Of a stretch of 64,000 nt of DNA, positions 1 through 10,961 are shown piece after piece. Numbering within the stretch: the first letter of the stretch is position 1; every line of letters begins with the position of its first letter. Position numbers and translations under genes: made by a program. Origin of the DNA: Selaginella moellendorffii. Lineage: Eukaryota > Streptophyta > Lycopodiopsida > Selaginellales > Selaginellaceae. The stretch lies in NCBI RefSeq assembly GCF_000143415.4, contig NW_003314261.1:6887973-6951972 (forward strand), given 5' to 3'. Under the pieces are notes generated by a model. The model had not been told where the DNA came from. It saw only the letters and a list, made by a program, of their open reading frames with translations, and searched no databases.

Positions 1-2171
1 CCACTTCATAGAGACCTTGTTCTGGAGATCAAAGTCATACTTTTTCGCCGTGCCGTAGTGCCAAGTGTACATGACCGCGACGAAGAACACGGATAGCGCC
101 AGCGGCACCCAGCCGCCTTCGTGTACTTTGAGCATCGCGGATGAGACGTACATGAGCTCGATCGTGCCGAAGAACATGAAAAAGATGATGGCAAGGATGA
201 TGCTCCGCTTCCATACGATCACAATCACCAGTGACATGAGGAACGTCGTCACAAACATGACCGTGATGACAGCAAGTCCTGTGTGATCATGACACATTTG
301 CGAGGATAAGTCTTCAACACAAACACGAAGTTTTCATACAAACGTACCATAAGCGTGGCCGATGAAAATTGTGCTTCTAAAGCCCAGAGTGACTGCCAGG
401 CAGAGGATGAGCAGTATCCAATTAACCTCGGGAATGTAGATTTGTCCATATATGTCTTTTGATGTGTGGACGACTTTCACCCTTGGAAAACAGCCCAAGG
501 ACATGCACTGTTTGATGATTGAGAAGGTTGCTGAGATCACTGCCTGGCTCCCCACCACTGACGCAAGTGTTGCTATGACGACAACTGGCCAGTAAACAGG
601 CTCTGTGACAGCAACACATAAGTATTCAATAACAACAGTGGGACAATGACATACTTGGGATCGACTTGTAGAAGCTGCCCTCAATGTCGCTGTGATTACG
701 AGACAAATAGGCGGCTTGGCCCATATAAGCACAAACCAGGCAAGGATAAACGACACAGCCAAAAGCAATCTGCAAACACAAATACACACAGTGATCTCAG
801 CTCGGGGAATCACAGCTCTCACCTGGATAGACAGCTCAGAAAAGTGTCCCAAATCTGCAAACATGGCCTCTGTGCCTGCAAAAGTAGAGTGCTTCAGTCC
901 GCGGACGAGCGTTGTATATCGTATAATTGAGCAAACCTGTGATGCAAAGCAGCACTCCTCCCATAGATATCCAGCCATCGAATCCGGTTCTCTTGAAATA
1001 CTTGTACATATAGTAAGGGGATAAAGCTCGGACGACGTGAGGGTTCCAGCGAGCGATGTTGTAAATTCCAATGGCGCCGATGCTGAATAGCCAGGCCAGC
1101 ACTATGGGAGCGAACATAAATGCCACCTTGTGCGTGCCATGGTGCTGCAGCGCGAAAAGCCCCACCAAAATGAGGCAGGCGATCAGTTCTACTACGTCTG
1201 CGAGCCAACAAGAAAATGCACAGCATAAGTCTCACTGACAAGAAAACCATAAGGTTGGCCTTACGCTTGTTGAGGTCATCGACAGCCACTTTGATGCCAT
1301 AAACAGAAGATAGAACTGAAAGCCGTCCATTAGTTACAGATAGCGTTGAAAAAAAAGAGGAAAAGCAAAGCTTATTACCCGAGATGGCGGGAGTTAAAAC
1401 CCCGTCACCAATCACCATGCACGTCCCCAGCAAAACCACTAGCAGCAAAGCAATGCGGAGGCTCTTGTGCCTTTCCAGGAGCCCTTTCATCCTTGCCCCA
1501 CGATAGCTCTCCCTGACGTTCTGGAGCTTGTAAGTCGATAGCTCCTCGTCAACCGCCTGTTGATTTGGCAAGAGGCTTAACTTTGCGTGCCTGCACAGCA
1601 GTGAATATAACGCGAATGTTCCACCTGCAACAGAAGGACAAAACACCAAAACCAGTGAGAGTGATTCGCAAAAACTAGAAAACTTCTCCTAAAAGTCTAT
1701 CTATCTCTCGAGATTTTCCTCTCCAACCTTGCTACGAATCAAAAACTCCCACCACCACCACCCACCTTCGCCGTTGTCATCAGCACGGAGTACGATGAGA
1801 ACATACTTGAGTAAAGGAATGAGTGTCAGGGTGTAAAGGATGAACGAGAGAACCCCCAAAACCTCCGTGTCGTCCTCGTGGAGCTGGAGCTTTCCCGAAA
1901 ATGTGCTCCGGTACACATAGAGAGGAGAGGTGCTCAAATCTCCATAGACCACACCAAAGCTCTGGTACGCCAAGAGCAGCACCGCCTTGAGGGATTTCCT
2001 CCGGTAGCTCTGCCAAGAACAAACAAACAAACCATCCATCGGTTAGTCCGGATCGAAATTGGGGATTCCCGGCGCCGCGGCAGCCCCGAAATCGCAGCAA
2101 AGATCCATCCATACCTTAGGATTGAGGTCGATGAAGCTGTTGCCTCCGACAGACGACACCTCGGGATCCAT
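1..2171 (-). CDS. HAK/KUP/KT potassium transporter, 5' part (runs off the left edge)
   Basis: Plasma- or endomembrane K+ uptake carrier of the KUP/HAK/KT family. Exons read on the minus strand: 2171-2115, 2009-1766, 1624-1379, 1315-1265, 1197-937, 875-823, 769-655, 602-348 and 278 to beyond position 1. The start [10 protein letters not shown] is the first in-frame ATG. Visible signatures are [15 protein letters not shown] (family K+ selectivity/first-helix motif), [24 protein letters not shown] and GGWVPLAL. All joints keep frame. Internal exon lengths 51, 261, 53, 115 and 255 are identical to those of the second HAK gene at 18623-21535, so the two are paralogues from an older duplication. 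The C-terminal cytosolic part lies outside the window. A CT-rich leader lies upstream. Confidence 0.93.
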
Positions 2172-2388
2172 CGCCACGAAATTTCGGCCGCGCTCGCCTC
2201 TAGAACCAAATGCTCCCCGCGGATCGCAGCAAAACCTCGCCAGCTCCTAGAATGCAGCATCGGCGGCAGCGCCTAGCCGCCGCGGCGGCGATCGGCGACC
2301 GAAAATCTGCATTGAGCGCCCGCGCACAAGATTCCTGACGACACAACATCCCTGTTCTTCTTGTCCATCTCTTTCTCGTCCCTCTCAC

Positions 2389-2456
2389 TCACGCAAACGC
2401 TCTCCCCTCTCTCTTTCTCATTCGATCTCTCTCTCTCTCCTATCACTTCTATCACT
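2389..2456. repeat. CT-rich microsatellite in HAK 5' leader
   Basis: A pyrimidine-rich tract of repeated CTCTCT blocks on the plus strand (GA-rich on the transcribed strand) lies 220-285 bp upstream of the HAK start. Such tracts are common in plant 5' leaders. The rest of 2172-2847, between the divergent HAK and Lys-rich genes, shows no other gene and serves as their shared upstream region. Confidence 0.6.
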
Positions 2457-2847
2457 TCTATCGCGCTCTAGCTAGGCTTTGCGAAAGGAAGGAAGCGAGA
2501 AAACTCCAGCGAAGGCTGCCACTGCCGTCAGTGGAGACAGCATATACCGGTAGGATCGTTTATTCTGTTATCGAGATTGTAAAGAGATTCGCGGCCGTAC
2601 TGTGGTCCATAGCCCGTGACCAATGGAATATAGGACACGGTGTTGTTGGTGGTACTGGAAATTACTGTCTGTTAGGTGGGTGATTAAACCGCGGTAAGAA
2701 TCCAACGGGATTAAAAAACTACCGTGCTACGGCGTGCTTTGCGTGGACCATCTTCCACAACGGGAATCGAGGATGGTTTTTAAATTTTAAAAGATGCTTT
2801 GCGGATATGCTGTCCCTGATTTGTTAAGAACCCTAAAGTTAGGGCAA

Positions 2848-3497
2848 ATGGAGGAGCTCACGGAGGCAGAGCGGCGGGCGCTGCGCGGCAGCAAATTTCC
2901 GCCGCTGCAGCAGGATCCTGATCGATCGGGGAATGCGCAGCCCAGGTATGCGTGCAATCCACAGGGAAATCGCAGGTGTTTTTGACGACATTCAAGGCTG
3001 GCTCATCCAGGGGGAGCGCTCACCACCAACAAAGCTGCGGCATTGGCTAAGTTCCTGGAGAGGAAGCTCAAGGAGCCTGGGAGTCTCAGCTCGCTGGATC
3101 CAGATATCGTGGAGAGGGCAGTGCTCAATGCTAAAGCCGCTGTTAATCCAGGTAAGCTTAAAGCAAATGTATGTATTGTCTTACGATGTTCTTCGTTTTC
3201 TTGTGTGTTGTTTCCAGGGAAGCATTCCACCGGATTGAAGATCCGTCACGTTACTTCTTTTTCGGACTCTGAGGAGGTACAGACATGGATCGTTTAAAGT
3301 GTTTTCTGGTCCAAAATCTTTGCGATGGTTCACTCCAGGAATCGATGAAGAGAACAGCGGGGCCGAGCTCGTCGCTGTCCGTTGCTGCTCCTGTCATAGA
3401 CAAAAAGAAGAAAAACAAGAAGAATAAGAAGGGCAAGAACATCATGAAGAAGAAGAAGAAGAAAAAGCAAAAGCAAAAACATAACAAACAGAACTAA
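2848..3497 (+). CDS. Small conserved protein with Lys-rich tail (unknown function)
   Basis: Four exons: 2848-2945, 2997-3151, 3218-3276 and 3339-3497, giving 156 codons with every joint in frame. It starts MEELTEAERRALRGSKF, continues with an Ala/Leu-rich helix (AKFLERKLKEP), then the segment KHSTGLKIRHVTSFSDSEE, and ends in a long Lys/Asn-rich tail (KKKKNKKNKK and KKKKKKK). The basic tail would suit nuclear or nucleolar targeting; that is inference. I do not recognise a named family. The tandem-duplication breakpoint falls in intron 2 (3162-3164), so only exons 3-4 exist in the second copy. Introns are 51, 66 and 62 bp with clean GT-AG ends. Confidence 0.7.
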
Positions 3498-3866
3498 GTC
3501 AAAGCTTGGAAATGCAATAGAAAAGCGCGGCCTACAGAAGTACGTCCTTTCGGAACCTTTCTTTTGTACTTTAGTTGGCTGGATTTTCCTATTTCTCGTG
3601 CAGAGCTTGGACTTCGTCAAATCTATGAGCGCAAGCTTCCCTGGATTTGGACCTTGTCAATGGGTTTTTTAAGCCTGGAAACAGTCATCAGAGGCAGCAG
3701 ACACGGTTTATGACGACTAAGTTACGAGTAGCTTGGACTATAAGAGCCTTGTATCAGTGGTTCATTTCATCAAGGAGCGACGCTCATCTGCGGATCATCG
3801 ATCACTGCCAAGAGAATTCGAGGAGGAAGAAGGAGTGCCAAGTGATTGAAGAAGTTTAGAACGAGG

Positions 3867-5056
3867 ATGGAAACTTGGAGAGGGAGCGTTTTGGTTTTGC
3901 TCCTGCTGTCACTGAGCTTGGGTATCTTGGCTCACGGTGAGAGTGGAGGACGCAAGCATGGCTACCACAGCTACTCGAGATCTTGTCCTCAGGCCGAGAG
4001 GATCATAAGGGACACTCTAAGCAAGCACGCCGGTTGGGACAGGACGATACCAGCAGGAGTTCTTCGCTTGCACTTCCACGACTGTTTCGTCGACGTGAGT
4101 AGCTTTACAAGATTTAAATTCTGGTTTTCTAACTTTGCTGTTCTCCAGGGCTGTGATGGATCGATTCTTCTCGACTCAACTCCCACCGACGGAACTAAAG
4201 TGGAAAAATTGTCCCTTCCAAACTTCATGTCCGCCAGGGGCTTCGAGGTGATTGAGGAAGCAAAGCAGAGGTTGGAAGCAGCTTGTCCTGGAGTTGTCTC
4301 CTGTGCCGACACTCTCGCCATAGCTGCCAGAGACTCGACCGTCATGGTAAGCTTAGCATCTTTTGAGAAACGCTGAATCAAGTTCTAAGACGTTGTCACT
4401 GCAGCTTGGAGGAAAGTATTACCAAGTCCCAACCGGACGCTACGACGGAAGAGTTTCCAGCCAGGAACGTGGCAACACCTTACCATCCCCGTTTGGCGAT
4501 GCCTCGGCTCTCATTCAAAACTTCAAGGAGCGCGGCTTGTCAGTCCAGGACCTCGTCGTTCTCTCAGGTACGAATCGATTTCAACTTCCATCTCCTTCCC
4601 TCCAGTTTGTAAGTAGGCATTAACGCTACTCCCTTGCAAACCACAGGTGGTCACACTCTTGGTACCGCCGGCTGCGCCACATTCAGCAATCGTTTGGACA
4701 ACTTTACGAAAACTGGCAAGCCGGACCCGACCATCAATCCCAGATACCTCTCTCATCTCCGGAGGCAGTGCCCAGCACCGGGGTCGCCAAACCGTGTGGC
4801 GCTGGACAAAGGCTCGGAGTTTGTGTTCGACAACAGCTACCACAAGAACTTGGCCAGGAGAAACGGGGTCCTCACGTCGGATCAAGTTCTCAACGAGGAC
4901 TCGAGAACAAGTCACTACGTCAAGAACTTTGCGCACAAGCAGCACGACTTTTTGTCGCAGTTTGCGGCCTCGATGGTGAAGATGGGATACATTGGGTGGA
5001 AGAACAAGCACAATGGGGAAATCAGGAGGGTGTGCTCCATGGTAAACACCCATTAA
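3867..5056 (+). CDS. Class III secretory peroxidase (copy A)
   Basis: Secreted haem peroxidase that uses H2O2 to oxidise phenolics in the cell wall or apoplast. Exons 3867-4094, 4149-4346, 4405-4567 and 4647-5056 give 332 residues, the usual family length. METWRG plus a Leu-rich stretch is a signal peptide ending near AHG. Distal haem site [11 protein letters not shown] (catalytic Arg and His) ends exon 1. GCDGSILLD is the first calcium-site region. [12 protein letters not shown] and GGHTLG (proximal haem His) follow. The ATG is used although the frame is open upstream (preceding TTG). Compared with copy B it differs by a few residues, for example VALDKG versus VELDKG and LTSDQ versus LMSDQ. 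No disabling change is seen. Confidence 0.95.
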
Positions 5057-5282
5057 ACACGGTGAAACCGTGACTGATTCTTTTTGGAAATAATCGTAAA
5101 CTGTGAATATGGCCATTTTTCTTTACTGCGTCACAAAATCAAATGCATAGTTTACCGTTCTTGCAGCTCAGGAAACTATATCACTTTCCAAATGACATGC
5201 TTGGGAAGCCTGGCCACGAGATTAATAAAGTAAAGGTATAGATCAACCATAAAATTATAAACTGTATCTTCACTACATAGAG
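5057..5282. other. Peroxidase 3' flank, no gene
   Basis: AT-moderate sequence following the peroxidase stop and matching copy B (12839-13090) apart from a deletion near 5222. It probably contains the 3' UTR. I see no coding signal. The stretch 3498-3866 between the Lys-rich gene and the peroxidase is likewise non-coding and conserved in copy B. Confidence 0.5.
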
Positions 5283-6215
5283 CTTGAATTTCCAAGCTCT
5301 ATCTTCACTACAAGGCAGGCATTGTTAGGCAAGGCGTAATCAGCCCACTCTTCCCGAGAAAAGGATTCCAAACGGAGAGCCTCCTCTCATGCCTGGAATA
5401 TATCAACGCTTGTCCAGGCGGTCTGGCTGCGGACAATCACCGTGTGGCGCCACCATCGCATGAGCTTGCCGCTGCTGTCCTCGATCTAGTTGTCCTCCGC
5501 AAAGAACTTACCACTGTCCGCTCTTCAAGCTGGAGTACATGGCCGGACGGAATGCTTGCACTTCCTTGAGGAAGAACGAGTTCCGAGCTCGCACGTCGCC
5601 GTGGCCGAGCAAGTAGGCGATCCCCGTCTCTCGATACTTCCTAGAGAATCGTCCTCGCTCACGGACGAGCCAGCTCCTAGCTCGTCGTTGTCCGCCACCA
5701 TCAAGTCCTCCTCGAACCTCCTCCTCAGCAGAAGCGGCCTCGTTGTTGGCGGCGGCGGCGTTCTCTGCTCGTTCCAAAACCTCCACGCGAAGATAAAGTT
5801 CTCCAGGAACTCCACCAGCAGCTGCTCGAATAGCCACGCCGTGGGGATTTTCCACAGGTTTAACACTTACCTCCCGGTGTTCTTCTGCATCAGATACGTG
5901 CCAGTCGCAACAGTTCCTCGCGAGATAAGGGCCCCAAGAGCTGCCACATACGTATACGTGAGGTATGGATACAGGGACATGTGGACGAGCTCGTTGTACA
6001 CCAGTCCCAGGCCGGCCACCCTGTGCCTCACTTCGTACTTGTGTTTCATCTTCGTGCATATGTACATGACGAAGGCGAGAACTAGTGGAATCTTCCTTCC
6101 GTGAACAGAACCGATGACAACTATACGCCAGCTCGATGGTTCCAAAACGAAGGAAAATTTACCGAGTGATTAACATGATGGTGTGGCAACCACTGGACAA
6201 AGCATAAGGCGTGGT
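5283..6215 (-). pseudogene. Chimeric F-box + HAK relic (copy A) with internal inversion
   Basis: 5283-5520 matches the N-terminal half of the F-box gene at 17438-18416, with deletions. From about 5521 to 6215 the sequence matches the last HAK exon of 18623-21535, including [32 protein letters not shown] and TKMKHKYEV, but with many internal deletions. Inside it, about 5847-5983 runs in the opposite direction: plus-strand reading gives [23 protein letters not shown] and VRYGYRDM, which are HAK C-terminal peptides. No intact product is expected. The same relic is present in copy B. Confidence 0.85.
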
Positions 6216-6701
6216 TTCACCAGGAAAACGAGCGAACTCCTCCATCGGTGGAGATGGTTCGTATAAAGGATGTTGTGGACAAGGACAACCGAAAATGAAT
6301 GAAGTAACGATCGTAAATCCCTTCTCTTCTCGTCGTGATTCTACGTTTCCAAGGTAGATGGACGATCTTCTACGATGGAAATTGGGTCCTAAGGCAAGAG
6401 CAATACGTTTCACTATGCCAATGGCGATACAATCATCAGTTGCACTTTTGGAAAAATTTGAGGCATGCATCTTGTCTGTAGTGGTTTTTGCGGTTCTTCT
6501 CTCCCTTGGTGACGTTTTTGACGAAACAAGAAATGACGTTTTCTTAAGATTAGCGGTTGAAAGAAGGCCGCTGATGATCCTTAGATTCGCAAGATCCAAA
6601 CAAATCTCTTTATATATATTCCTTCGATAATATTCCTTGTCTCTCACAAATTTCTAAATCGATACTTTACATAGTAACCCTGCCCTATTATATTGGCGGC
6701 G
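6216..6701. other. Intergenic, no recognised gene
   Basis: Small open frames on both strands do not resemble known proteins and are not preserved in copy B (about 14006-14611), which carries insertions and deletions here. It presumably contains the promoter of the membrane-protein gene that follows. Confidence 0.4.
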
Positions 6702-8754
6702 ATGGAAGCTCTAGCATTGGCGTTCTCCTGGTTGCGACGCGCTCCAGCACAGGCAAGCACACAGGCAAGCAGGGGATTGAAGATCCTCCTCCTTGAGGTG
6801 TGTACAGCTCGCTCGTTTCTCTCATTTTTTCTTGTTCCTTGACATTTTTCGCGTGCCGGCAGACTCCTGCAGCAACAGCGGACAAGGAAGTGGAGGATTT
6901 CCCAGCACTGCCCTCGCAGCTCGAGGCAGTGATCGCCAGCAGTGACCCAGCATCAAGTGTTCCCGAGTATGATGCACCTGTACTCGAGGAGGATGACGAG
7001 CATGACTTGCAAGAGGTAACTCCAGATGTAGCTAATCTTCTCTTGCAGCCGGTTGCTCCAATCGAGCTGGAGGATTCGTCCTCGCCAGCATCACCCTCGC
7101 AGCTCGAGGCAGTTAGTCACGCGGCAGCATCAAGTGTTCCCGAGTACGATCCACCACCATTACCTGTACTCGAGGATGACAACCATGATTCGCAAGAGGT
7201 AACTCCGAGAGCTTAGATGGTTTGCCTGGAACCGCACCAACCTTTTCTTGCAGCTAGAGGCGGTCATGGCTGGCGTTGAGGATTCAGTTCGGTATACTTC
7301 TCTCGGTGGCAAGACGCTTGCAATCGACGACAACGACGACAACCTGAGCTGGGAGGATATCCAGAGCTTCTTTCAGACCTGGACACTCCCGTCGATTGAG
7401 CTACCGTCCAGAGCCGATTTGCATCTGGAGGTGGAGGAACTTAAGAAGCTAGTTGGAGAGTGGACTTGGAAGCTACCGACCAGTCTCCAGTCGATAAAGG
7501 AAGAAATGTGGAGTAGGCTTTTGAACGCGGGCTTGGAGGAGGACGAGGTGACGTCCCAGGAATTATGGGAAGAACTCACAAACTTCCTGGGGTGGCATCG
7601 AGTCCCAGTTACCAGTTCCCGACGGATGCTTCTGGAAGCAGCGCCAGGTCCTCCTATCTTCGTCTCCAACGAGAATGGACCTTCTCTGTTCCGCTGGGTG
7701 GATCGCTTCATAGCTCCACTGAGCGCTCAACAAGATGGGGAAGAACAAGGCGGTGTTTCATCACCACCAGCCTCAGTCTTTTGGCAGAGGTTGAGAGGCG
7801 ATGGCACCAGCAGCATGAGAAAGCACAGGAGGCCTCCAGACAAGAATAGTGAAGGACAAGAACTTATGGCAGCAATGGACGAGGAGTCATCCTACAAGGT
7901 ATGTCTCTGTTGACAGGAATCAGATATGTATTCGTACTAAGATCTACACTGAACAGGTGCTAAAGTCTCATGCAGCAGCAGGATCTCGAAAGTTGTTGAG
8001 GCAAGCTGATGTTTCATCGACACCAGCTTCAGTCTTTTGGCGGAGCTTGCGAGGCGATGGCGTGGGAATGCACAGGAGGCTTCCATACAAGAACAGTGAG
8101 GAACTTGCAGCAGCAATGGCCGAGGAGTCATCTTACAAGGTATGCCTCTGCTGACAGGAATCAGATATATTCGTACTAAGATTGAAAATTGAACAGGTGC
8201 TAAAGTCCCATGCAGCCACAGGATTTCCATCTCAGAAGTTACTGGCTGGCGGCACTGTTGACACTAAGGAGGCTCGTAGCAATGCTTCACCACCACCAGC
8301 ATCGCCACCACCTTTTATGTGGCGGTGGTTCCCTCGAAGCTTGGGCAAGGATGGTGGGAAGGCCAAGAGGATCAACACCGAAACTTTTCAAGAAGCTGAA
8401 GAGACTTCAATATCGAGCTCTCATAGTTTAGTGGATGACGTCGGGGTGGGCAGCAGCAGCGGCAGTGCCAGTGATTTCATCGAGTTGTTTGAAGGAGAAG
8501 GCATTAGCAGCAGTGATGCCTTCCTGAACTCGCTGTTGGAAAGCAAAGGTGGCGGCAGCAACAGCAATGCGGATCTTCAGCTGGCTTCCTCCAATGATCT
8601 CAACTTGCAAGCGACGGCTGTGGCGGCAACTCCGCTGCTTCTTCCAATCCTTGCCGGGCTGCTGGTCGCGCTGCTCTTCCTCTTCGTCCTCTACTTCCTC
8701 TCGGTGATCAGGAGGAGGTGGGGGAGGAGGAAGAGAGGGCTCCTGCCTCACTGA
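6702..8754 (+). CDS. Acidic single-pass membrane protein with duplicated exons (copy A)
   Basis: No family recognised. Exons 6702-6797, 6863-7198, 7254-7898, 7957-8139 and 8197-8754 are all phase 0, giving 605 residues. It starts MEALALAFSWLRRAPA. An acidic, Pro/Ser-rich N-terminal half contains the repeated phrases PSQLEAV and SSVPEYD. A middle part is rich in Trp/Glu (SWEDIQSFFQTW). Two repeats of ASVFW-LRGDG-KNSE-EESSYK each end at an intron. The C-terminus is Ser-rich, then a hydrophobic span (LLLPILAGLLVALLFLFVLY) and basic RRRWGRR, typical of a C-terminal membrane anchor. Intron 2 is 55 nt here and 54 nt in copy B; a length change tolerated there supports it being spliced out. Confidence 0.72.
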
Positions 8755-9240
8755 GTTCCAGCTTTCGATGCAAATGCATCAGGACGTGCAGTGGTTGCCG
8801 CAGGCATGGATCAAAACTTGAAGCCGGTGGCTTAACACTCCGTGATGCTCCCCGTCGGGAGTGATAGAACTTCGGTGGCAGATTTTCATCGGCTGGAGAG
8901 AAGGTGGCTCATCAAGGCAAGAAGTGAGCGGAGATATCTTACAAAACAGAGGCCGCTGGTGGTTCTGGAGCTTTGTCTGGTCGTACACAACTTTCTACAC
9001 CGATTGGTGGTGTAAGTGCAAGCTAGGAAGAAAGATCATATACTGAATGTTTGTAGCATTTAAACTTGGCTGATTCAGAAAAGAAACAGTTTTTTGTTTT
9101 CTTCAGAGGTTTGGTGGGAAACAAAAGAAGTAGCCAAGACTAGATCAGCACCTGTTCACGAAATGAGTTACTACCCTGTGTGAGAAGCAAATCGATGGAA
9201 GGAAGCAATAGTTACAATTCCAGTAGCTTTGTGTCGCAAT
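8755..9240. other. 3' flank of membrane-protein gene
   Basis: Nearly identical to copy B (16664-17160). It probably holds the 3' UTR. A 61-codon frame (8861-9046) exists but looks incidental. Confidence 0.45.
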
Positions 9241-9520
9241 TTGAGTTGAGCTACAGTCAGGATCATGATAAGCCAGTGTATCTCATACAAAAACTGGCAA
9301 GCCGCCAGATACCTGTCATCTCCAGCGGCAGTGTCCATCGCCGGAATTGGCAAACCGTGTGGGGCTGGACAAAGGCTCGGAGTTTGACAAACTACAAAAG
9401 AAACGGGATCCTTCAAGTTCTCAAAGAACCAGGCACTGCGTGAAGAAATTTGCGCACAAGCAGCACGAGTTCCTGGGGTGGAACAAACACAAAGGGTAGA
9501 ATGGAAACACCCATCAAGGA
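9241..9520. pseudogene. Chimera of HAK exon-8 fragment and peroxidase exon-4 fragment
   Basis: 9248-9288 matches about 40 bp of HAK exon 8 (compare 19715-19755, plus-strand text GTCAGGATCATGATAAGCCA). It is fused directly to a decayed peroxidase exon 4 piece on the plus strand (AAAACTGGCAAGCC, CAAACCGTGTGG, GACAAAGGCTCGGAGTTTGA; compare 4710-4825), followed by GCGCACAAGCAGCACGA. The reading frame is broken. The same chimera is present in copy B near 17165-17400, so it predates the tandem duplication. Confidence 0.75.
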
Positions 9521-9539
9521 TGGTGAGACATGCGTAAGA

Positions 9540-10480
9540 AACAATCGTGAAATGTGAAGATAAGAATCAAGTTACAAAGGACAATAGTTATCTCCGAATT
9601 GCGCCTTGCCCAATGGTGGCAGGAATCGAGCATATCTCGTCACTTGGAAATCCAAGCTCTATCTTGATGGTAGTGTGCCGCGAGCTCAAGGTCCAGATCT
9701 TGGAGTTTGATTTGAAACTCGAAGAGTTTAACTTGAAACGTGGTGTGGTGAGCGAGTATGTGATCGATTTTGACGATTGTGGCCTCAGCTTCACTGGTCA
9801 AGCTAGGAACTACCTGAATTTTTGCTCCTACAAGATGAAGACTTACGTCTACATGGATGCCGGGACTTGGGACAGGAACATCTACCGGCCTTTCTCGACA
9901 CTTCTGAAAATTCAGACGCTTGATTGGTCCAATGCTTGGTCAATAAGTTAAATCTGTGATATTTCGGTCGCATGGCGAGAGAGAAGTAGTGAAGGAGATC
10001 TTATAATCAGAAGCTATTAGTTGTGGTGTCAAGCTCAGTCACTCTTGTGCATAAGGAATCCATGTAAAACATCTTGCTGTGAGTCACCACAGGCCTTACC
10101 GAGATTTTGGCTTCTTCCAATCTGAACCAATCCTTGTCCCCGCGCGTGAAGGTGAAAACTTCACCATCGAAGTCCCACACCACGATCTTATTGTTGAAGA
10201 TGCAAGCCCTGGACCAGTAGGGAATCTCTTCCCACACGTTGAGGAAAGGATTCCCAAGGTAGAGCTTCAAACGGAGTGTGGAGCGAGCCAGCATGAAACG
10301 CTTGTCCTCCGAGACCGCGCACAGGCAGTCTGGCTGCGGACCATCACCGCGTCGCGCCCATCGCATCATCTTGCCGCCGCTGTCCACGACGTAGCTGCTC
10401 TTGAAGCTGGAGCTGTCCACGGCTGCTTTCCACGCCAGAGCGACGATTAGGGCAGCTTGAGCAGTATCTCCTCCACAACC
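9540..10480 (-). pseudogene. F-box gene copy A, disrupted by an internal inversion
   Basis: Homologous to the F-box gene at 17438-18416. The N-terminal part (FKSSY, DKRFMLARSTL, LYLGNPFLN, WFRLEEAK, RVTELDTTTNSF) is on the minus strand from about 10440 to 10012. The C-terminal half (LKVQILEFDL, NLKRGVVSEYVID, GTWDRNIYRPFST) is on the plus strand at about 9593-10010. Flanks on both sides remain in the original order, so about 420 bp has been flipped in place. The N-terminal F-box itself is eroded (10440-10500). Confidence 0.85.
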
Positions 10481-10599
10481 TCCTCTGCGGCAATGCCATC
10501 GTTGTCTTCCTCCTCCCGCCCACAACTGCAACCTATATACATGAGAACTTCCTTCTTACGACAAAAGGTACTTACTCTTAATATACATTATACAAGTTC

Positions 10600-10958
10600 T
10601 GCGCGATCTTACCTTATACGAAATAAGTCATCCCAAGCTGGCCGGGCGGAATGTTGAGCATCTCGGCTCTCTGCTTGCAGTTCCTCCGGAGGAACGCGAG
10701 AGGTAATTGATGACAAGCTTCTTAAGGAAGAACGAGTCCTTTCGAGCTCTCACGTCGCCGTGGCCGAGCAAGTAGACGATCCCGGTCTCTCGGCGCTTCC
10801 TCAGCAACGCCAGAGAATCGTCCTCGCTCACGGACGAGCCAGCCTCGTCGTCGTTGTCCGCCACCATCAAGTCCTCCTCGAACCCCCTCCTCAGCAGAAG
10901 CGGCCTCGTTGTTGACGGCGGCGGCGGGGTTCTCTGCTCGTTCCAAAGCCTCCTCCCG
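10600..10958 (-). pseudogene. Truncated 3' end of a HAK transporter (end of copy A)
   Basis: Minus-strand reading gives [40 protein letters not shown] and [17 protein letters not shown], matching the C-terminus of the HAK protein at 18623-21535. The fragment stops abruptly at the duplication junction (10959) and has lost coding frame near its 3' end. It is the left-over right end of duplication copy A. Confidence 0.88.
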
Positions 10959-10961
10959 AGC

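Larger units (their letters stand above)
3162..10958. repeat. Tandem segmental duplication, copy A
   Basis: This segment recurs as copy B starting at 10959. Alignment by eye is nearly base for base through the peroxidase (constant offset 7782 from about 3846 to 5100) and the membrane-protein gene (offset about 7910). The left end lies in intron 2 of the Lys-rich gene. The right end lies inside the last exon of a HAK gene. The junction with copy B at 10959-10961 reads AGC, shared by both parent sites (3162-3164 and 19001-19003), which is 3-bp microhomology. Confidence 0.88.

Noticed and set aside
334-1649. Long minus-strand frames as single-exon genes
   Set aside because: They read through introns of the HAK gene; the spliced model explains them.
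3218-3290. Apparent TGA nonsense codon in the Lys-rich gene (EDPSRYFFFGL frame)
   Set aside because: With the correct phase after intron 2 the frame is KHSTGLKIRHVTSFSDSEE and the TGA is out of frame; the gene closes normally through exon 4.
5490-6104. 204-codon plus-strand frame as a gene
   Set aside because: Mostly antisense of the HAK relic, apart from the inverted block.
6159-6647. 162-codon minus-strand frame
   Set aside because: Not preserved in copy B, no recognisable features, partly HAK debris.
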